Shown: positions 1 to 10,181, numbered from the stretch's first letter. The stretch: 64,000 nt of DNA from Calothrix sp. PCC 7507 (GCF_000316575.1 NC_019682.1:1-64000); one strand, 5' to 3'. Program-made: numbers and translations. The notes: a model not told the origin generated them from the letters alone.

Positions 1-38
1 TTTCGTATTGTGACGATTGGCAGCAAAGGTGGTAGATA

Positions 39-1415
39 ATGGAAATCCCTATAGACAGTTTGTGGAATCAGGTACTGGAGCGCTTACAACTAGAATTATC
101 TCGTCCCACCTTTGAAACCTGGATAAAAACTGCTAGTGCGGAGCGGTTAGAAAACAACTGCTTGGTAATATGTACTCCTAACCCTTTTGCGCGTAATTGG
201 TTACAGAAGTATTACATCAATACTATTGCTAATGTAGTACAGGATATTCTCAGTCATCCTGTGGAAATTTATATTACTGTTGCCAAAGGTGATGAAGTTT
301 CTCATCTTCACGAACGAGAAGAGTCTTGGGAATTATCATCGGCGAATCATCTTTCAGAAAATGCTGTCAAAGATAAACAAAAAACTAGTGATTTAAATTC
401 AAAGTATGTCTTTTCACGATTTGTAGTTGGTGCTAACAATCGTATGGCGCACGCTGCATCTCTAGCGGTTGCGGAGTCTCCTGGAAGAGAGTTTAATCCT
501 TTATTTCTATGTGGTGGTGTAGGTTTAGGTAAAACGCACCTCATGCAGGCTATTGGTCATTATCGTTGGGAAATTTGCCCAGATTCTAAAATATTTTATG
601 TTTCAACTGAGCAGTTTACTAATGATCTAATTACAGCTATCCGTAAGGATAGTATGCAAAGTTTTCGCGAGCATTATCGAGCAGCAGATGTGTTGTTAGT
701 TGATGATATTCAGTTTATTGAGGGTAAAGAGTATACACAAGAAGAATTTTTTCATACTTTTAATACTTTACATGAAGCTGGCAAACAGGTTGTTATAGCT
801 TCTGATCGCCCTCCCAATCAGATTCCGCGCTTACAAGAACGCCTTTGTTCTCGGTTCTCTATGGGTTTAATAGCTGATATTCAAACCCCAGATTTAGAAA
901 CTAGAATGGCGATTTTACAGAAAAAAGCTGAATACGAAAATATCCGCCTTTCTCGTGATGTGATTGAGTATATCGCTTCTAACTATACTTCTAACATTCG
1001 TGAATTAGAAGGAGCTTTAATTCGGGCACTAGCTTATATTTCTATTTGGGGTTTACCTATGACTGTAGAAAGTATCACACCAGTTTTAGAGCCGCCAAAC
1101 GAAAAAGTAGCAGCAACCCCAGAGGTGATTTTAAAGGTTATTGGTGATACTTTTGACGTTTCAATTGAAGACCTTAAAGGCAACTCTCGACGACGAGAGA
1201 TTAGCTGGGCACGTCAAATAGGTATGTATCTAATGCGGCAACATACTGCTTTAAGTTTGCCGAGAATTGGTGAAGAATTCGGTGGTAAAGACCATACAAC
1301 GGTGATCTACAGTTGTGACAAAATTACTCAACTTCAGGAGAGCGATCGCACTTTAGCACAAACTCTACGTCAACTAAGCGATCGCATCAACATGACTAGT
1401 CGCTCTCAAAAATAA
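39..1415 (+). CDS. dnaA: Chromosomal replication initiator protein DnaA
   Basis: Initiator ATPase that binds DnaA boxes at oriC, melts the origin and loads the helicase. The 458-residue protein has the normal family length and order: an N-terminal interaction domain beginning MEIPIDSLW, a variable linker, an AAA+ core with Walker A (GGVGLGKTH) and Walker B (LLVDDIQF), and a C-terminal box-binding domain with the signature [12 protein letters not shown]. The ATG at 39 matches the usual N-terminus. The gene lies directly before a spacer packed with DnaA boxes and then dnaN, the classical origin arrangement. Those boxes just past the gene could also affect its own expression. Identification is secure. 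Confidence 0.98.
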   Translation: MEIPIDSLWNQVLERLQLELSRPTFETWIKTASAERLENNCLVICTPNPFARNWLQKYYINTIANVVQDILSHPVEIYITVAKGDEVSHLHEREESWELSSANHLSENAVKDKQKTSDLNSKYVFSRFVVGANNRMAHAASLAVAESPGREFNPLFLCGGVGLGKTHLMQAIGHYRWEICPDSKIFYVSTEQFTNDLITAIRKDSMQSFREHYRAADVLLVDDIQFIEGKEYTQEEFFHTFNTLHEAGKQVVIASDRPPNQIPRLQERLCSRFSMGLIADIQTPDLETRMAILQKKAEYENIRLSRDVIEYIASNYTSNIRELEGALIRALAYISIWGLPMTVESITPVLEPPNEKVAATPEVILKVIGDTFDVSIEDLKGNSRRREISWARQIGMYLMRQHTALSLPRIGEEFGGKDHTTVIYSCDKITQLQESDRTLAQTLRQLSDRINMTSRSQK

Positions 1416-1430
1416 TTTTGGTTTTCCACA

Positions 1431-1695
1431 AGCAGCACAACTATATATTCATCTTCACACTCCCATATCCAATCGAAAATATTAAGTTGCGTATAAAAAT
1501 TGATTAAGCTTCAACTCCTTTGTGGAAAAATTCCTATGAATCTGTGGAAAACTTGACAGTTTGTTAAATGAACATTAAATAAGTACAATTACTCTGTGGA
1601 AAAACTAGGGGGTTTTTCCACAAGTTTTCCACAGATTGTCATCAACTAAACCATATTTCAAATAAGCTAGTGGTGAGTTTTCCACAATTTCCACA
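1431..1695. other. Probable chromosomal origin (oriC), DnaA-box cluster
   Basis: The 430-bp dnaA-dnaN spacer holds seven exact copies of TTTTCCACA (or its complement TGTGGAAAA) at 1432, 1521, 1543, 1595, 1614, 1625 and 1678, plus a near match ATTTCCACA at 1687. The 1614/1625 and 1678/1687 boxes are close-packed pairs with spacing of about one helical turn. The first and last four boxes point one way and the middle three the other. AT-rich sequence between them (around 1480-1510 and 1560-1590) could serve as the unwinding element. TTTTCCACA is the usual cyanobacterial form of the box. Origin activity is inferred from the boxes and the dnaA/dnaN context. Confidence 0.85.
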
Positions 1696-1845
1696 GCGGT
1701 AGAGGTAGAAGTAGAGGCAGGAAGTAGGGGGAGATATAATTAATAACTCTTGACCTTTGACTCCTGCCTAATGCCTATTGCCTATTGCCCCATTCCCTAG
1801 TTAAAAAGAATGCTACGATATTCACTCATAAGCTGAATCTTGACT

Positions 1846-3009
1846 ATGAAATTAGTTTGCGCGCAAAGTGACCTCAGTACAAACCTTTCCCTCGTCAGCC
1901 GTGCAGTACCATCACGACCGACACATCCGGTACTTGCTAATGTACTGCTACAGGCGGATGCTCAAACTAACCAAGTCAGCTTAACAGCATTCGATCTCAG
2001 TTTAGGTATCCGTACCAGCTTCACTGCAGAGGTATGGCAAGGGGGAGCGATCGCACTTCCTGCTAAATTACTTGTAGACATCACCTCCCGTCTCCCAGAA
2101 GGAGAAATCACCCTCGATGATGAATCAGCTCTCGAAGGCGAAACCTCTGGTGGAGAAGGTTTAATCGTCACCCTCACACCCAAGAGTGGACATTATCAAG
2201 TGCGCGCAATGGGAGCCGAAGAGTTTCCGGAGTTACCTGTAATTGAAAATGCAGAAGCACTCCAGCTAACAACAGCAGCCTTGATTGAAGGCTTAAGAGG
2301 TTCGCTATTTGCTACTAGTGGAGACGAAACTAAACAAGTGCTGACTGGAGTCCACTTAAAACTTACACAAGACACGCTGGAATTTGCCGCTACCGATGGA
2401 CATCGTTTAGCAGTAGTGGAAACTAGTAATGAGCGTCCTCTAGGTGGTGGTGGTGAAATAGAAGTGACAGTACCAGCCAGAGCTTTACGTGAACTAGAGC
2501 GGATGCTAGTGCATAATTCCGCATCAGATCAACCAGTGGCCTTATCTTTTGATCAAGGTCAAGTTATATTTGAGTGGCAACATCAACGCTTAACTAGCCG
2601 CACCTTAGAAGGGCAATATCCCGCTTATCGACAACTCATCCCCCGTCAGTTTGAGCGACAGGTAACACTTGAACGGCGACAATTCTTAAGTACTTTAGAG
2701 CGTATAGCTGTACTTGCCGATCAGAAGAATAATATAGTAAAAGTCAGTATTGATAGCGAAGCTCAACAAATTACCTTATCTTGTGAAGCTCAAGAAATGG
2801 GCAGTGGTAGAGAATCAATGCCTGCTCAGGTATCTGGAGAAGATATAGAAATTGCTTTTAATGTTAAATATTTGATGGAAGGATTAAAAGCTTTGCCATC
2901 TTCAGAAATTCAAATGCACTTAAATCAAAATCTGACTCCGGTGATTTTTACACCATTAGGTGGGTTGAAGATGACCTATTTAGCTATGCCTGTACAACTG
3001 AGAAATTAG
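1846..3009 (+). CDS. dnaN: DNA polymerase III beta subunit (sliding clamp)
   Basis: Ring-shaped processivity clamp that tethers DNA polymerase III to DNA. The ATG at 1846 gives MKLVCAQSDLSTNLSLVSRA, the expected N-terminus. An in-frame TTG six bases upstream is less likely to be used. At 387 residues the length is close to the family norm, with the three-fold repeated clamp fold: conserved features include PVLANVLL near the start, ATDGHRLAV in the middle, and a C-terminus ending TPLGGLKMTYLAMPVQLRN, typical of beta clamps. It follows dnaA across the origin, as in most bacteria. No terminator was recognised directly after it. Confidence 0.97.
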   Translation: MKLVCAQSDLSTNLSLVSRAVPSRPTHPVLANVLLQADAQTNQVSLTAFDLSLGIRTSFTAEVWQGGAIALPAKLLVDITSRLPEGEITLDDESALEGETSGGEGLIVTLTPKSGHYQVRAMGAEEFPELPVIENAEALQLTTAALIEGLRGSLFATSGDETKQVLTGVHLKLTQDTLEFAATDGHRLAVVETSNERPLGGGGEIEVTVPARALRELERMLVHNSASDQPVALSFDQGQVIFEWQHQRLTSRTLEGQYPAYRQLIPRQFERQVTLERRQFLSTLERIAVLADQKNNIVKVSIDSEAQQITLSCEAQEMGSGRESMPAQVSGEDIEIAFNVKYLMEGLKALPSSEIQMHLNQNLTPVIFTPLGGLKMTYLAMPVQLRN

Positions 3010-3323
3010 GGCGATTCTGGAGTCAGAATTCAGGAGCCGGAATATTGGAATAATGGCGAAATAATTTAATCAATGAATATGGTTACAGTTTCAAACCCAT
3101 AAATTCTAACTCCCCACTCCTCACTCCTGACTTCCCACTTCCCACTCCTGACTCCCCACTCCCGACTCCCAACAAAGAAACAAAAAATCACTATTAAATG
3201 TCTGTTTGAGAAAGAGGGTTGAATGGGGTATCAATCGGCAAAGCAGCTGGAAGCTGGTATTATCCCCTAGACTACCTCGCTAAAACTAACTCCTAAGTTA
3301 ATCAGGCATATAGGCGAAATATT
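3010..3323. other. Intergenic region with short C-rich tandem repeats
   Basis: Contains a run of degenerate ACTCCCCACTCC-type heptamer repeats (about 3108-3172), a repeat class found throughout this window. No ORF, RNA gene or clear terminator was recognised. The promoter for the following outer membrane gene probably lies in 3230-3320 but no consensus stands out. Confidence 0.6.
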
Positions 3324-5393
3324 ATGCGAGTTTCTTCTGCTGCAATTTTTACATTAGCAACTTTAACTGCTAGTAATGTCACTCAGCAAGCAATGGCTGC
3401 ACCTGCTACAAACCAGACTCCGGCAGAAAAGGCAGGGAACTTGGTAGTACCAGTGCTTGAAGACTTGTCAACACAGGTAGCACCAATTTCAGCACCAGAA
3501 ACTGTAGTTGCTCAACAATTTTCTCAAAATCCTGTAGTCGCACCAAAGGTTGTTAACAAATCGTTAGCAATCATAGCATCAAAACCCAAGGCTAATTCCC
3601 CCGTCGTTCTTCTCCCTTCTTCTCCCCTACCCGTCGCTTCCCCAGCCCCTGTGATTAACAATGATTTAGTAGTTACAGCTACAGATGTACAGGTAGTAGG
3701 AGCTACTCAGGAATTGCAGCAGATTATTCGCCAGGTCATTAAAACCCAAACGGGTGGAGAAACTAGTCAAAGCCAATTGCAAAGAGATGTGACGGCGATT
3801 TTAGATACAGGTTTATTTACTACTGCTAACGTCAATAGCCGTAGCACTTCCAAGGGCTTGAATGTAGTGTATCAGGTGCAGCCAATAGTGGTGCGATCGC
3901 TACAGCTTTCCGGTGCTAAGGCACTCACCTATCAAGTAGTCCAAAAACAGTTCCAATCTCAAATCGGTACTACTATCAGTCCTGTAGCCCTCCAGGAAGC
4001 AGTAAAGCAACTCAACAAATGGTACGCCGACAATGGTTATAATCTAGCAAGGGTTTTATCGATTAAACCGAACCGTGAAGGCATCCTCACTTTAAATGTA
4101 GCTGAGGGCTTGGTGGGAGACATCAAGTTTCGCTTTGTCAACGATGAAGGTAAAACCGTTGATAGTAAAGGCAATCCAGTTACAGGTCGTACCAAAACAG
4201 ATTTCTTACGGCAACAACTTAAGCTGAAATCTGGTCAACTCTTCCAAGAAAATGCGGTACGGCAAGACGTCCAGCAACTGTATAAACTCGGCTTATTTGA
4301 GTCCGTGAATGTTGCCTTGGAAGGGGACGCAACCAAAGTAGATTTAGTCTATGAACTCAAAGAAACTGGGGCCCGTGCAGTCAATGTGGGTGGAAGTTAC
4401 AGCACTGATCAGGGACTGATTGGCACGTTAAACTATCAAGATCAGAATATTGGCGGCGTGAACGATAAATTGGGTGTGAATGTTGGGGTAGGGCTGCGTG
4501 ACTTCCAGTTTGATACCAAATTTACTAGTCCCTATCGAGAAACTAACCCAGATCGTTTGGGTTATACGATCAATGCCTTTCGCCGTCGGGAATTGTCACA
4601 AACATTTGATGACAAAATTGAATTAGCTAACGGTGACAGGGCGCGGGAAGGTCGTATTGGTGGGAGTGTGAGCTTTCAAAGACCCATTGACGACTGGGAT
4701 ACATCCTTGGGATTTAATTATACCCGTATTAATATCAGCGATCGCCAAGGTAATATTACCCCAACTGATGCCAAAGGTAATCCCCTCACCGCCAGCGGAA
4801 CTGGCACTGATGACTTAACCACCGTATCTTTCACCGCCTCCAAAGACCAACGAGATAATGTCTTGAATCCCACCAAAGGTTCCCTTCTGACTCTGAGTAC
4901 AGAACAATCTGTGCCTCTGGGACAAGGTAATATTTCCATTAATCGCCTGAAAGCGAATTACAGCCAATATGTACCAGTCCAGTTATTTAGCAGCAAACAG
5001 CCACAAGTATTTGCCTTAAATGTGCAAGCTGGCACTGTTCTGGGTAATTTACCACCCTATGAAGCTTTTAATTTAGGTGGTTCTAACTCAGTACGCGGTT
5101 ATGATTCGGGGAATGTCGGTACTGGTCGCAGTTATGTCTTAGCTTCCGCAGAATACCGCTTCCCCATTTTACCCATAGTTGGGGGTGTATTATTTGCTGA
5201 TTATGGCTCAGATTTAGGTTCTGGCGACACTGTCTTAGGAAATCCAGCGGGGATGCGAAATAAACCAGGTAGTGGTTTTGGTTATGGCGCAGGAGTCCGC
5301 TTCGACTCACCCCTAGGCTTAATTCGGGCTGACTATGGCATTAATGACCAAGGAGAAAGCCGCGTGCATTTGGGTATAGGTCAACGGTTTTAG
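3324..5393 (+). CDS. Omp85/BamA-family outer membrane protein (POTRA + beta-barrel)
   Basis: Outer membrane protein of the Omp85/Toc75/BamA superfamily, which folds or translocates beta-barrel proteins. The 689-residue precursor starts with a signal-peptide-like segment (MRVSSAAIFTLATLTASN... cleaving near AMAAPA), followed by a Pro/Val-rich linker, POTRA-type domains at about residues 110-375 (recurrent patterns such as GLFESVNVALE and GLVGDIKF), and a 16-strand-type barrel to the C-terminus, ending in the aromatic residue of GIGQRF. FNLGGSNSVRGYDSG corresponds to the conserved (V/I)RG(F/Y) motif of the L6 loop. Whether it is the essential assembly factor or a paralogue cannot be told from one copy. 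It sits alone downstream of dnaN. Confidence 0.93.
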   Translation: MRVSSAAIFTLATLTASNVTQQAMAAPATNQTPAEKAGNLVVPVLEDLSTQVAPISAPETVVAQQFSQNPVVAPKVVNKSLAIIASKPKANSPVVLLPSSPLPVASPAPVINNDLVVTATDVQVVGATQELQQIIRQVIKTQTGGETSQSQLQRDVTAILDTGLFTTANVNSRSTSKGLNVVYQVQPIVVRSLQLSGAKALTYQVVQKQFQSQIGTTISPVALQEAVKQLNKWYADNGYNLARVLSIKPNREGILTLNVAEGLVGDIKFRFVNDEGKTVDSKGNPVTGRTKTDFLRQQLKLKSGQLFQENAVRQDVQQLYKLGLFESVNVALEGDATKVDLVYELKETGARAVNVGGSYSTDQGLIGTLNYQDQNIGGVNDKLGVNVGVGLRDFQFDTKFTSPYRETNPDRLGYTINAFRRRELSQTFDDKIELANGDRAREGRIGGSVSFQRPIDDWDTSLGFNYTRINISDRQGNITPTDAKGNPLTASGTGTDDLTTVSFTASKDQRDNVLNPTKGSLLTLSTEQSVPLGQGNISINRLKANYSQYVPVQLFSSKQPQVFALNVQAGTVLGNLPPYEAFNLGGSNSVRGYDSGNVGTGRSYVLASAEYRFPILPIVGGVLFADYGSDLGSGDTVLGNPAGMRNKPGSGFGYGAGVRFDSPLGLIRADYGINDQGESRVHLGIGQRF

Positions 5394-5713
5394 GGATTGC
5401 ACTTCGACTGCGCTCAGTGACCAGGGATTGGGGCATTGTCTACGTTCTTTACCTAACCTATGTTTGATTCATCTAGCTCAAAGACTTGTTCATCTAGCTT
5501 ATCCACTTCAGAACTTTAAATGCCCAATGCCCAATGACTTACCCATATCTTCAAGTTAGTCAAGGGGATGACAATGTATCATGAAAAAGACAAAACTGTG
5601 GCGATGATGGGGAAGTTTTCCTATTTAAGGAAAGCAAATTTCTTTGGAAATCCCTTAAGACTCAGGACGCAGTAGCGATCTGCTCACTCAGGACTAAGGA
5701 ATCAGGACTCTCT
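5394..5713. other. Intergenic region, no gene seen
   Basis: Starts with a copy of the dispersed cyanobacterial repeat containing CTTCGACTGCGCTCAGTGACC and contains short CCCAATGCCCAATG repeats. No hairpin with a T-run, RNA gene or ORF is apparent. Sequence close to 5580-5700 probably holds the promoter of the kinase gene. Confidence 0.5.
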
Positions 5714-7255
5714 ATGTTAGCAGGTACAACTTTACAAGGTGGTAAATACACCCTCAACCAGGAAATAGGTCGGGGTGGCTTTGGCATTACATTCAAGGCT
5801 ACTCATCACTACTTGGATCAGGAGGTGGTGATGAAAACCATCAACGAACGGCTGCGACAACATGCTGATTTTGCTAAGTTCGAGCGTCAATTCCAAGATG
5901 AAGCCAGACGATTAGCTACTTGTGTCCACCCTAATATTGTCCGGGTGAGTGACTTTTTTGTCGAAGCTGGGCTGCCTTACATGGTGATGGAATACATTCC
6001 TGGGGAAACTTTGGGAGATGCATTTGTGTTACCAGCGATACCTTTACCAGAAGCAACAGCAATTCATTACATCCGACAAATCGCCGCCGCATTGCAGGTA
6101 GTACACAATAATGGTTTGCTGCATCGGGATATTAAACCGGATAATATTATCCTCCGCCAAGGAACTCAGGAGGTGGTGCTAATTGATTTTGGCATTGCTA
6201 GGGAATTTAATAGTAGTGTCCGCCAGACTCACACGGGGATGGTTTCTGAAGGTTATTCCCCGATTGAACAATATTTGACACAAGCGCCGCGCACACCTGC
6301 AACCGATGTATACGGTTTGGCAGCTACTTTGTACGCACTATTAACAGCACAAGTTCCTTTACCTGCATTGTTACGCGATCGCGAAAAAATGCCATCCCCC
6401 CGTGAACTACAACCACATCTGAGTGCTGCTGTCAATCAAGCGGTGATGCGTGGTATGGCGGTGGAATCTCGCTTTCGTCCGCCAACGGTTGCAGAGTGGC
6501 TGAGGCTGTTACCGGGAACAGGGGTGAATGTAGCACCACAAGCAGTACCAACTCACACAGTCGCCACTATCGATTTATCTACCCAACAGCAAGAAAATCG
6601 GTTTGGGGGAACTACCAAAAATCGCATTCCGGTATCGTCAGCGATCGCCAAGGTGAGTGCATCGGCGCAGAAATTAGCATCATCAAAAGCATTTATTGGT
6701 AGTGGTGTAGCTGTGGTTGCAGCGATCGCCGGTTTTGGCATCACTAGTATACTCCCCAAATCTCCCAGCCAGTCACCTTCACAACCGCAGTTTGCCAATC
6801 CTACAGTCGAGCAAACACCTACTCTCAACCCTACACCCTCAGATTTAGGCAAAGAAACGACAACCGCAGCCCCATCTGATACTGCACCCGTTTCTACATC
6901 CTCACGACGCAAGCGCAATCGTCGTCCTGTCGCTGAAAATAGCGATAATAAAACTGAACAATTACCCCAAAATAATTCCGGAGAATCCCAACCTGAAGCT
7001 TCACCCAGTTCTTCCCCTTCACAGTCCTTAGTGGAAAAACTTAGGGCGGTTCGCTCATCTCGGAATCCTTCGCCCTCACCATCTTCTACAAAGGATGTGG
7101 ACTCACCCCAACCTGTAAAGCCGCCAAATTCTGTGGTTATCCCCACACCAGCACCAGCGGAATCCAAAAAATTAGATCCTCCTGCAGTAGTGGTGCCAAC
7201 TGATGACAATCAACCCCAAAAGGAAGAGAAATCCGAGGAAAAGCCGCAAAATTGA
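5714..7255 (+). CDS. Membrane-anchored serine/threonine protein kinase (PknB/Hanks type)
   Basis: Eukaryotic-like Ser/Thr kinase. The kinase domain covers about residues 12-270: glycine loop [14 protein letters not shown]-binding Lys in VVMKTI, catalytic loop HRDIKPDN near residue 136, magnesium motif DFGIA near 158, and an activation segment ending in a [11 protein letters not shown]-like motif usual in cyanobacteria. A single membrane segment follows at about 326-347 ([18 protein letters not shown]), then a long Pro/Ser/Thr/Gln-rich tail with no recognisable sensor domain. This suggests a cytoplasmic kinase with a disordered periplasmic tail. All catalytic residues are present, so it is probably active. 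Substrates are unknown; neighbours give no clue. Confidence 0.93.
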   Translation: MLAGTTLQGGKYTLNQEIGRGGFGITFKATHHYLDQEVVMKTINERLRQHADFAKFERQFQDEARRLATCVHPNIVRVSDFFVEAGLPYMVMEYIPGETLGDAFVLPAIPLPEATAIHYIRQIAAALQVVHNNGLLHRDIKPDNIILRQGTQEVVLIDFGIAREFNSSVRQTHTGMVSEGYSPIEQYLTQAPRTPATDVYGLAATLYALLTAQVPLPALLRDREKMPSPRELQPHLSAAVNQAVMRGMAVESRFRPPTVAEWLRLLPGTGVNVAPQAVPTHTVATIDLSTQQQENRFGGTTKNRIPVSSAIAKVSASAQKLASSKAFIGSGVAVVAAIAGFGITSILPKSPSQSPSQPQFANPTVEQTPTLNPTPSDLGKETTTAAPSDTAPVSTSSRRKRNRRPVAENSDNKTEQLPQNNSGESQPEASPSSSPSQSLVEKLRAVRSSRNPSPSPSSTKDVDSPQPVKPPNSVVIPTPAPAESKKLDPPAVVVPTDDNQPQKEEKSEEKPQN

Positions 7256-7417
7256 TTATTTAGTTAGAAAGACGCGATCAATCGCCGTCTCTACTCTTAA
7301 TTTCTCCATCAGTTACGGAGGTTTTCAAATCAGTAGGAGTGGGGTTTCCCCTATTGGTGTCAAATTGAGCTACAACGCTTACCCGACATACATTTTACCC
7401 CACCCCCAACCCCTCAC

Positions 7418-7640
7418 GCCACTTTGCTCAAGTCGGGAAACCCGCCCACACAAGTGGCTCCCCTTGCTAAGGCTACGGTGTACACACAAGTCGGAAAATC
7501 TCACCTGCATTCGTTTTCGTTCGGTAGGGTGCGTTATGGACTAAAGTCCTAACGCACCGCAAATCTCGGATGGTGCGTTAGCCTCCGGCATAACACAACG
7601 CCAGTTCCCTCAAGTCGGGAAACCCGCCCACGTGACTGGC
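7418..7640. repeat. Pair of 41-bp palindromic repeats and other dispersed repeats
   Basis: Two copies of a 41-bp palindromic unit lie at 7418-7458 and 7600-7640, sharing the core CTCAAGTCGGGAAACCCGCC. The outer arms pair in each copy (GCCACTT with AAGTGGC; GCCAGT with ACTGGC), with a compensatory C-G to G-C change, and an inner CGGG/CCCG hairpin. Between them is another inverted repeat, GTGCGTTA...TAACGCAC (about 7528-7556). These look like REP/MITE-type dispersed elements. The whole 7256-7839 stretch has no convincing gene. Confidence 0.6.
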
Positions 7641-7839
7641 TCCCCTACTTTTAAAGGTTTTGGGGTGATTCAATCACTTGTGTGTACACGGTAGCCTTGC
7701 TAAGGGGAGGGGTGACGCGAAGAGTGATGGTAAGTGAGTTAATTAAAAATCCACGTTTTGACAAGGGTTTTGCGTTAAGTTGACACCAATGGGTTTCCCC
7801 GCCCTTCTCCCAATCCGCACACATGATAGAGGAATAAGA

Positions 7840-8034
7840 TTATTTTTTCCTTTTAGATTTAAAAATAGTATTTTGTACTACACTAAAAAACATCAAACCA
7901 TAACAGCTAAAAATAGTGATGGTGACAGTAGTAAATATAGGTATATTAAATTCTTTAATCAAAGCCTTAATTAAAATTACTGCTGCAATGCTGAAAATCA
8001 AACTACCTATAAATGCTAATAATTTTTTGTACAA
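7840..8034 (-). CDS. Possible small two-span membrane protein
   Basis: A 64-residue ORF that I do not recognise. It has two hydrophobic stretches (about residues 5-25, LLAFIGSLIFSIAAVILIKAL, broken by few polar residues, and about 33-54 with ITIFSCYGLMFF) and a basic tail KSKRKK, a pattern consistent with a two-span inner-membrane hairpin. The start would be TTG at 8034 with a GGGAG Shine-Dalgarno-like sequence five bases upstream, which argues for a real gene. Overlapping plus-strand ORFs lack comparable features. The region is AT-rich compared with its neighbours. Function unknown; it may be a chance ORF. Confidence 0.4.
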   Translation of the reverse strand: MYKKLLAFIGSLIFSIAAVILIKALIKEFNIPIFTTVTITIFSCYGLMFFSVVQNTIFKSKRKK

Positions 8035-8214
8035 AATATCTCCCTACTTATTTGCTATCAGACCTAACGTATTAATAGATTATTTATTTGCTAAAATACT
8101 GTAAAAAGTGTTACTAATAAACCTAATAATAAGGGGATTAGCCTGCTCTCTTTTAGTAATCTTTGAAAATTAAATGTATTGCTATTGAACCTTAACTGTG
8201 TAAAATCTAAATAC

Positions 8215-9117
8215 ATGAAAAATCAAGACAATTCTGCATACGAAAAAAAAACCGATGATTTTTTGGATGTAGTGTCTATCAAAGAAGATTGGGGTGGAGA
8301 CGGTAGAGGGCGGATGAATTTATCAGGAAGGCAGACAGCCATTTCCCAAGATTATTTACCTCGCCAATACCAATTTTTCGACACAAATGCTGTACCAGAA
8401 GAACATGGCTGGCGAGTGAGTGGAATGCCAGAGAATGTCGCAGTTGGCAGTCGTCGATTGTTAACATGGCACGAATTTGGTGCATCAACTTCAAAAGTAT
8501 CGCTACCACCGAATTTTGAGGCCCCATCTGGCATATTTAATGCAGACTTAGAGATTTTTGTGCTTCGGGGTGCAATTCAAGTGGGTGAGTGGCAACTAAG
8601 CAAGCATGGATACTCCTTTATCCCTGCAGGTGTGAAAGTTGGCCCTTGGAAAGTACTGGGTAGTGAGGAAGCAGAAATTCTCTGGATGGAAAATGGTTCA
8701 GTCCCATTGCAATATAAAAATGCACAAACTAATCATCCAGATGCTAGGTTGCACGACTTCATTCCAGTATTAGATAGCAAATTGCTCCCGTGGGGTAAGA
8801 CAGATACAACTCAATTTATCCAAGCAAATAAGAAGTGGCTGAGGAAAGATAGTAGCGGCAGAGGAACATGGTTGCTGGTTATTTTTCCGCATTATGATGG
8901 CAGATATCCCATGATTCAATCATATAATGAAGAGTCTTATGCTTTATCTGGATACTGTGACGTAGGAAATTACCATTTCGCAAAAGACCACTTTGGGTAT
9001 GTTCCCAGCTTTACGACTGTTCCTAGACACACAACAGATGATGGTTGTTTATTCTTTGTTCGAGTTGATAGAGATCTGTCACAACCTGGAACAGTTTTGT
9101 CCTATTCAGGTGGTTAG
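8215..9117 (+). CDS. Cupin-domain protein of unknown function
   Basis: About 300 residues from the ATG at 8215; an upstream TTG at 8179 is less likely. A cupin-like beta-barrel is suggested by the central pattern (ADLEIFVLRGAIQVGEWQL, then HGYSFIPAGVKVGPW) typical of a sugar-binding/ChrR-like cupin, where E, H and similar side chains could hold a metal. A second, weaker cupin-like half may follow (residues 190-300, with HYDGRYPMIQSYNEESYALSG, ending VPRHTTDDGCLFFVRVD), so it may be a bicupin. It is followed on the same strand by a quinone-oxidoreductase-like gene and an NTF2-like gene, suggesting a small metabolic operon. The substrate is unknown. Confidence 0.75.
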   Translation: MKNQDNSAYEKKTDDFLDVVSIKEDWGGDGRGRMNLSGRQTAISQDYLPRQYQFFDTNAVPEEHGWRVSGMPENVAVGSRRLLTWHEFGASTSKVSLPPNFEAPSGIFNADLEIFVLRGAIQVGEWQLSKHGYSFIPAGVKVGPWKVLGSEEAEILWMENGSVPLQYKNAQTNHPDARLHDFIPVLDSKLLPWGKTDTTQFIQANKKWLRKDSSGRGTWLLVIFPHYDGRYPMIQSYNEESYALSGYCDVGNYHFAKDHFGYVPSFTTVPRHTTDDGCLFFVRVDRDLSQPGTVLSYSGG

Positions 9118-9173
9118 GAGTTATCTGTCAGGTACAATAAACTCTTGATTAGGTTTTCAATCATCAATATGAA

Positions 9174-10181
9174 ATGAACTCTGGTAACTATAAAAAACTG
9201 GTTGCAAAACGGCTAGCCCAAAATTTTAAATCAGCTATTGAGATTGTAGAACTACCTCTAACTGAACTAGGTAGTAATCAAATTGTGATTAAAAACAAAT
9301 TTGCGGGAATTAATGGTGGTTTTGACACCTTACTTTGCCAAGGTGAAATTCCCTATGTTAATTTAACTCCCCCTTTTGATTTGGGTGTCGAAGCCGTGGG
9401 AGAAGTTGTGGCGATCGCAGATAATGTAAGAGACTTCCAAGTTGGTGATGCTGTGGTAACTACTCACCGTGGTAGTGGTTATCGGGAATTTCAGGTTGTG
9501 GATGCAAACTTAGCCATCAAAGTCAGAGCAGCGACACCAGAGGTATTAACCCTGATGCCTACAGGTGTATCAGCCTTGGTAGCATTAGAGCAAGCCGGGG
9601 AAATGAAAAGTAATGAAGTTGTTTTGGTGACAGCAGCAGCGGGTGGAACAGGACACATCGCCGTACAACTGGCGAAGCTAGCAGGTAATCATGTAATTGG
9701 CACTTGTAGTTCCGAAACTAAAGCCGAGTTATTGAGACAATTAGGATGCGATCGCATTATCAACTATCGCACAGAAAATCTCCATCAAGTCCTGCAGCAA
9801 GAATACCCCCAAGGCATTAATTTGATTTTTGACTGTGTAGGCAAAGCAGTATTTGATACTTGTTTAGAAAACTTAGCAGTTAGAGGACGTTTGATTGTAG
9901 TCGGTTTTATCTCTGAATATGCTAAAGTGCCAGAACAAATTACACAACCTCGAATATATCACCAGCTATTTTGGCGAGCTGCTACTATTCGAGGCTTCCT
10001 CATGCCACATTATCAAGAATATATTCCAGAAGCACGCGATCGCTTAGTTCACCTCTTCTACACTGGTAAACTCAAAGTTGCTGTTGATTCCACCCCATTT
10101 CTAGGTTTAGAATCTATTCCGGCAGCAGTCGAATATCTACTCAGTGGTCAGAATTGTGGCAAAGTAGTAGTCAAGTTTTAA
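9174..10181 (+). CDS. NADPH-dependent quinone oxidoreductase-like MDR-family protein
   Basis: Medium-chain dehydrogenase/reductase of 335 residues. The N-terminal GroES-like half contains FDLGVEAVGEVVAIADNV; the Rossmann half contains the dinucleotide motif AAAGGTGHIAVQLAKLAG and the DCVGKAVFDTCLENL segment. There is no structural zinc-binding cysteine cluster, placing it with quinone reductase/zeta-crystallin or prostaglandin-reductase-3-like enzymes that reduce activated double bonds with NADPH. The ATG at 9174 is 57 bases after the cupin gene, and the downstream NTF2-like gene is on the same strand, so co-transcription is plausible. Substrate unknown. Confidence 0.88.
   Translation: MNSGNYKKLVAKRLAQNFKSAIEIVELPLTELGSNQIVIKNKFAGINGGFDTLLCQGEIPYVNLTPPFDLGVEAVGEVVAIADNVRDFQVGDAVVTTHRGSGYREFQVVDANLAIKVRAATPEVLTLMPTGVSALVALEQAGEMKSNEVVLVTAAAGGTGHIAVQLAKLAGNHVIGTCSSETKAELLRQLGCDRIINYRTENLHQVLQQEYPQGINLIFDCVGKAVFDTCLENLAVRGRLIVVGFISEYAKVPEQITQPRIYHQLFWRAATIRGFLMPHYQEYIPEARDRLVHLFYTGKLKVAVDSTPFLGLESIPAAVEYLLSGQNCGKVVVKF

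Noticed and set aside
6553-7209. 218-codon minus-strand open frame inside the Ser/Thr kinase gene
   Set aside because: It mirrors the low-complexity Pro/Ser tail of the kinase; composition (Gly/Glu/Val-rich) is what the complement of such a tail gives, and no family features are visible.
7203-7544. 113-codon open frame following the kinase gene
   Set aside because: Overlaps the kinase end and then runs through dispersed palindromic repeats; not protein-like.
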